Source: Ideonella sp. | GTDB taxonomy: Bacteria; Pseudomonadota; Gammaproteobacteria; Burkholderiales; Burkholderiaceae_C | DNA length: 64,000 nucleotides | NCBI GenBank assembly: GCA_016721465.1 | Contig: JADKIA010000004.1 | Location: 62,001 to 126,000, forward strand | Reading direction: 5' to 3' | Part shown: piece by piece, positions 59,832 to 64,000 of the stretch | Numbering within the stretch: the first letter of the stretch is position 1 | Layout of the letters: each line of letters opens with the position of its first letter | Position numbers and translations under genes: made by a program | The notes under the pieces: model-generated | What the model saw: the letters and a program-made list of their open reading frames with translations, nothing else | Database searches by the model: none | What the model was told of the DNA's origin: nothing

Positions 59832-62800
59832 TCAATCGCGGTCCGCCGGGTTGTGCAGCGGCCAGCCGCCCGTGCCCGCGCCTGGCGCCACCAGGTCCGC
59901 AGCCGGCCGCGGCGCAGGCTTGGGTTTGCGCTCGCGCGCCAGGTAGCTGTAGAGCACCGGCACCACCACCAGCGTGAGCAGGGTGGAGGTGATCACACCG
60001 CCGATGATGGCCCGGCCCATGGGCGCCTGGATCTCGCCACCATCGTTCAGCGCCAGCGCCAGCGGCAGCATGCCGAACACCATCGCCGCCGTGGTCATGA
60101 TGATGGGCCGCATGCGCACCAGGCCGGCCTGCAGCAATGCTTCGGGCACGCTCGCGCCGGCCTTGCGGGCGTGGTTGGCAAAGTCCACCAGCAGGATGGC
60201 GTTCTTGGTCACCAGGCCCATCAACATCACCAGCCCGATCATCGAGAACACATTGAGCGTGCTGCGCCACAGCAGCAGGGCCAGCATCACGCCGATCAAC
60301 GCCAGTGGCAACGAGGCCATGATGGCCAAGGGTTGAAGAAAGCTGCCGAACTGGCTGGCCAGCACGATGTAGATGAAGATCACCGCCAGCGCCATGGCCG
60401 AGAGCAGGCCACTGAAGGCCTCGGCCTGCTGCTGCATCTGGCCACCGATGTCGAAGCTGTAACCCGGCGGCAATGCGGTGTCCTTGATCAACTGCTGCAC
60501 ATCCTTGCCCACGTCGCCGGCGGACCGGTCCTTCACGCCGGCAAACACGGCCTCGCGGCGCTGCAGGTTCTGGCGCCGGATGATCTCGGGGTTGAACACC
60601 GGCTCGATGGTGGCCACGCTGTCCAGGGTGATCGGCGTGCCATCCTTGGCGAAGGCCACGGGCAGCCCACGCAGTTGGTCAATGCGGTGGCGTTGCGCCT
60701 CGGGCAGGCGCAGCACCACCTCAACCTGGTTGCCATCCGGCGTGGTCCAGTAGGTGGCCGTGTCGCCGTTGACATAGGCACGCAGCGACGAGGCCAGCTG
60801 CGGCGCCGTCAGGCCCAGTTCGCGCACCGCCCCCGGCTTCAGGCGCACGGCGTAGGCCGGCACACCCGGCTTGACCGACACCTCCACGTCGACCACGCCG
60901 GGGATCTTCTTCACCTTCTCCGAGAACTCGGTGGCCACGCGGGCCAGCCCTTCCGGATCGGTGCCCAGGATGGCCACGTACACCGGGCGATTGAAGCCCA
61001 GCGAGGCATCGGTGCCCGGGATCTTGGCGATGGACTCGCGGATCGCGTCTTCCACCTGCTTCTGGCTGCGCTGCCGATCCGCACGCTCCTTCAGGGCAAT
61101 GTTCAGCCAGGCCTGGTTGCGCTGCCCGGCCCCGCCCACCCAGGTCGACACCGTGGCCACCTCGGGCATGGCCAGCACGATCTCCTCGATCTGCACCACC
61201 TTGGCATCGGTGCGCTCCAGGCTCGCGCCCACCGGCAGGCGCAGGGCCAGCTGGGTGAAGCCCTGGTCGGTCTCGGGAATGAACTCGCTGCCCACCAGGG
61301 TGCCCAGCCCCAGGGCGACCACGAAGCTCAAGCTGCCAATGCCCATGATCACCCCGCGAGGCGAGATCGTGGCCAGGCGCCAGCGACGCGGGCTGGCTTT
61401 GTCGCGCTTGCCCAATGCGTCGAAGCCATGGCCCCAGGCGGGCAGCCAGATGCGCCAGCGGCGGGCCGAGAAGATCCAGTGGATCAGGCGCTCGTAGGTG
61501 CCGTGCAGCGCCTCCAGGCCACGGTCGGTGGCACGGATCGCGTGCCCGATGACCGGCAGGTGCTTCAGGCGCTCGGACGGCGGGTCGTGCCACACCGACG
61601 ACAGCATCGGGTCCAGCGTGAAGCTGACGAACAGGCTCACCAGCACCGCCACCACCACGGTGATGCCGAAGGGGTAGAAGAACTTGCCGATGATGCCGCC
61701 CATGAAGGCCACCGGCACGAACACGGCGCACAGCGCGAAGGTGGTGGCCATCACCGCCAGGCCGATTTCGTCGGTGCCCTCCCGGGCCGCCGTGAGGTGG
61801 TCCTTGCCCAGGTGAACGTGCCGCACGATGTTCTCGCGCACCACGATGGCGTCGTCGATCAGCAGGCCGATGCACAGGCTCAGCGCCATCATGGTCATGA
61901 AGTTCAGCGTGAAGCCGAACGCATACACCGCGATGAAGCTGGAGATCACCGCGATGGGCAGCGTCAGGCCGGTGATGATGGTCGAGCGCCACGAGTGCAG
62001 GAACAGGAAGACGATCGCCACGGTGAGCAGCGCGCCCTCGATCAGCGTGTGACGCAGCCCGGTGAGCGAGCCTTTGACCCAGTCACTGGACGCGTAGATC
62101 AGGCGCAATTCCACATCCGGAGGCAACTGCTTGCGCAACTCGTCCATGGCCAGCTTCACCGCGTCGCCGGTGGCCACCACGTTGGCGTCCTGCTGCTTGA
62201 AGACATTGAAGTTGATGGCGCGCTGGCCATTGATGCGGGCCACCGAGTCGGCCTCCTTTTCGCGCTCCACCAGCTGACCCAGGTCGCTGAGCGTGAGCGA
62301 CAGGTTGCCGCGCTTGGCCACCACCAGATCGGCGAATTGCCGCGGATCGCGGATGCGGCCTTCGACGCGCAGCAGGGCATCCTGGCTGGGGTCGGACAGC
62401 ACACCCACGGGCTGGTCGGCGTTGGCCTCGCGCAGGGCCTGCGAGATCTCGGCCGGGGTGATGTTGTAGTTGCGCAGGCGTGCCGGGTCCAGGTCGATGC
62501 GCACCTCACGCACGGTCAGGCCGTTGATCTCGACGCTGGCCACGCCTTCGACCCGCTGCAGGCGCTTGCCCACCAGCTGGTCGCCCAGGATGGACAGCTC
62601 GCGCGGACCCCGGGTCTTGGACAACAGCGCCAGGTTCACCACCGGCTGGGTGTTGTCGTTGTTGAAGCGCGCGATGGTCGGTGCCTTGGCGTCCTTCGGG
62701 AAGCTGGACTGCACGGCGGCGATGCGATCGCGCAAGTCCTGCATGGCCCGTCCCATGTCGGCGTTGAGCGAGAACTCGATGCTCATCTGCCCGCGGCCTT

Positions 62801-63056
62801 CCATGCTGCGCGAGGTGATGCGCTTGACGCCGGCAATGCTGTTCACGGCCTCTTCGGCCGGCTTCATCACCTCGCGCTCGACGGCCTCGGGCGAGGCCCC
62901 GGGGTAGGCCACTTCCATGAAGGCGCCGGGGAACGAGATGTCGGGCATCTGCTCCACGCCCAGCCGGGCGTAGGAGAACATGCCCAGCACGCACAAGGCC
63001 ACCATCACCATGGCGGCGAAGACCGGGTTGTTGATCGAGACGCGGGTGATCCACAT
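59832..63056 (-). CDS. RND efflux permease, HAE1/AcrB type
   Basis: A 1074-residue RND pump. N-terminal segment VSINNPVFAAMVMVALCVLGMFSYARLGVEQMPDI, repeated periplasmic loops, and the proton relay region GLLIDDAIVVRENIVRHVH (Asp pair) are present; the second half repeats the fold with LMGLVTKNAILLVDFANHARK. It exports drugs or other compounds with the adaptor encoded 18 bases upstream. The last 40 residues are a Pro/Ala-rich tail. Confidence 0.94.
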   Translation of the reverse strand: MWITRVSINNPVFAAMVMVALCVLGMFSYARLGVEQMPDISFPGAFMEVAYPGASPEAVEREVMKPAEEAVNSIAGVKRITSRSMEGRGQMSIEFSLNADMGRAMQDLRDRIAAVQSSFPKDAKAPTIARFNNDNTQPVVNLALLSKTRGPRELSILGDQLVGKRLQRVEGVASVEINGLTVREVRIDLDPARLRNYNITPAEISQALREANADQPVGVLSDPSQDALLRVEGRIRDPRQFADLVVAKRGNLSLTLSDLGQLVEREKEADSVARINGQRAINFNVFKQQDANVVATGDAVKLAMDELRKQLPPDVELRLIYASSDWVKGSLTGLRHTLIEGALLTVAIVFLFLHSWRSTIITGLTLPIAVISSFIAVYAFGFTLNFMTMMALSLCIGLLIDDAIVVRENIVRHVHLGKDHLTAAREGTDEIGLAVMATTFALCAVFVPVAFMGGIIGKFFYPFGITVVVAVLVSLFVSFTLDPMLSSVWHDPPSERLKHLPVIGHAIRATDRGLEALHGTYERLIHWIFSARRWRIWLPAWGHGFDALGKRDKASPRRWRLATISPRGVIMGIGSLSFVVALGLGTLVGSEFIPETDQGFTQLALRLPVGASLERTDAKVVQIEEIVLAMPEVATVSTWVGGAGQRNQAWLNIALKERADRQRSQKQVEDAIRESIAKIPGTDASLGFNRPVYVAILGTDPEGLARVATEFSEKVKKIPGVVDVEVSVKPGVPAYAVRLKPGAVRELGLTAPQLASSLRAYVNGDTATYWTTPDGNQVEVVLRLPEAQRHRIDQLRGLPVAFAKDGTPITLDSVATIEPVFNPEIIRRQNLQRREAVFAGVKDRSAGDVGKDVQQLIKDTALPPGYSFDIGGQMQQQAEAFSGLLSAMALAVIFIYIVLASQFGSFLQPLAIMASLPLALIGVMLALLLWRSTLNVFSMIGLVMLMGLVTKNAILLVDFANHARKAGASVPEALLQAGLVRMRPIIMTTAAMVFGMLPLALALNDGGEIQAPMGRAIIGGVITSTLLTLVVVPVLYSYLARERKPKPAPRPAADLVAPGAGTGGWPLHNPADRD

Positions 63057-63074
63057 GCTGCGCTCCGGTGGGGT

Positions 63075-64000
63075 TCAGCGCAACGTGGGTGCGCTGGCGG
63101 CCGAAGCCTGCCGCGACACCGCGCCGCTGACGATCAAGGCCTTGGCACCTTCGCGCAGGTTGTCGAAGCGTGCCCCCAGCACCTGGGCGCCCGTGGTGAG
63201 GCCGGACACGATCTCGACCCGGCCGGTGGCGTCGTCGGCCCGACCGGTGGTCACCACACGGCGCGCGAGCAGGCCGTTCTCGATGGTCCACACGTGGCTC
63301 TGGCCCGCGTTGCTGCCCACGGCGACCGCTGGCAGCACCATGCGCGGGCGCTCATCGGCCAGCACCACCCTGGCCATGGCGTACTGGCCGGCCCGCAGCC
63401 GCTCGCCCGGGTTGGGCAGCTCCACCGTCACGCCGATCGCGCGGGTGCCGGCTTCGGCCGCCGGCGCGATGCGCACGATCTTGCCGCTGGCGGGCTGGTC
63501 CACGCCCTCCACCTTCACCTGCACCGACATGCCGGGGGCCAGGCTGCCCACTTCATGCGTGCCCACGGTGCCGGCCAACTCCAGCTTGGCCAGGTCCACC
63601 ACCGTGACCAGGGTCTGTTCGACCGACACCCTCTCGCCCAACACCACATGGCGCTTGGCCACGATGCCGCCGATGGGCACCTGGGGCGTGGCATCGCGCA
63701 ATCCCACCCGGCTGGTGTCCATCGACGCCATGGCCGCGGCCAGCGTGGCCTTCGCGGTGTCCAGCTGAGCCCGCGAGGTGTCCAGCGCCATCGGCGAAAT
63801 GAAGGCCTGGGCCGCCAGGCGCTCGTTGGATGCATGCGTGCGCTCGGCCTGCACCAGGGCGGCGCGTGCCGATTCGATGTTGGCCTGGCGCTCGGCCACG
63901 CGGGTGGTGAGCTCGGCCACGTCGATGCGCGCGATCACCTGCCCTGCTTTCACGCGTTGTCCCTCGGCGACGTCGAGCCGAAGCAGGGTACCGGCCGTCT
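63075..64000 (-). CDS. RND efflux adaptor (membrane-fusion protein), 5' end outside window
   Basis: Partial protein continuing past the right edge in frame. The visible part has a lipoyl half (VAEGQRVKAGQVIARIDVAEL), a coiled-coil hairpin (ERQANIESARAALVQAERTHASNE), the second lipoyl half and beta-barrel (VVAKRHVVLGERVSVEQTLVTVVDL, ATGRVEIVSGLTTGAQVLGARFD). It is the periplasmic partner of the RND permease just downstream. The signal/anchor region is missing only because of the window edge. Confidence 0.92.
   Translation of the reverse strand, partial: TAGTLLRLDVAEGQRVKAGQVIARIDVAELTTRVAERQANIESARAALVQAERTHASNERLAAQAFISPMALDTSRAQLDTAKATLAAAMASMDTSRVGLRDATPQVPIGGIVAKRHVVLGERVSVEQTLVTVVDLAKLELAGTVGTHEVGSLAPGMSVQVKVEGVDQPASGKIVRIAPAAEAGTRAIGVTVELPNPGERLRAGQYAMARVVLADERPRMVLPAVAVGSNAGQSHVWTIENGLLARRVVTTGRADDATGRVEIVSGLTTGAQVLGARFDNLREGAKALIVSGAVSRQASAASAPTLR

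Noticed and set aside
1..64000. tRNA, rRNA or CRISPR arrays
   Set aside because: I recognised no tRNA cloverleaf, rRNA sequence or regularly spaced repeat array; the island's integration target appears to be guaA instead of a tRNA.

Overview
The window is high-GC DNA from a betaproteobacterium, most likely order Burkholderiales. The evidence is the gene content (RnfH/RatA/SmpB cluster, Bug-type TctC protein, CaiB next to a Liv transporter, tandem glycine riboswitch before gcvTHP) and the protein sequences. It falls into two parts joined at about position 26,590.

Positions 1-26,590 are the integrase-proximal end of an integrative element inserted at the 3' end of guaA. A P4-type tyrosine integrase (25035-26294) abuts guaA, and the 296 bp between them carry repeated arm-like sequences. 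Moving left there is a Gabija-like defence pair (OLD nuclease plus UvrD-like helicase), an AlpA-like regulator, and a minus-strand maintenance operon. That operon runs sigma factor, parA, parB (frameshifted), DUF2857, a winged-helix protein, an STY4528-like replication protein, a PFL_4669-like protein and a small protein. It is followed by DUF3577, radC and DUF932 genes, each preceded by a similar GC-rich hairpin. A second tyrosine recombinase (10306-11172) faces the other way. No conjugation (T4SS/relaxase) genes are seen, so the element is either degenerate or continues beyond the left edge.

Positions 1-9,413 are plus-strand cargo. The first part holds an unknown gene, an N-formylglutamate amidohydrolase-like gene, an acidic coiled-coil gene and a MESH1-like HD phosphohydrolase, followed by two small unknown genes. 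The second part is a compact module: MerR regulator, VIT/VWA protein, ADP-ribosylglycohydrolase and a protein with macrodomain/PARG-like features. It is bracketed by a perfect 62-bp, internally palindromic direct repeat, with a decayed copy of the 3' end of the VIT/VWA gene at its right edge. This module is my best candidate for an undescribed system: a metal-binding adhesion-type protein coupled to removal or reading of ADP-ribose, under what looks like an autoregulated leaderless MerR promoter.

Positions 26,591-64,000 are conserved chromosome: guaB-MFS-guaA; a DUF4124 protein; ratA-rnfH; smpB; enoyl-CoA hydratase and acyl-CoA ligase; a Liv-type branched-chain amino acid ABC operon with binding protein and a CaiB-type CoA transferase; a CoA-binding protein with metY; a MacA-like adaptor, ABC ATPase and two FtsX permeases; a tandem glycine riboswitch with gcvT-gcvH-gcvP and sdaA (glycine to serine to pyruvate); a Bug-type binding protein with DUF1028 opposite a LacI regulator; a chemoreceptor with an unusual C-terminal Cache-like domain; and an RND pump with a truncated adaptor running off the right end.
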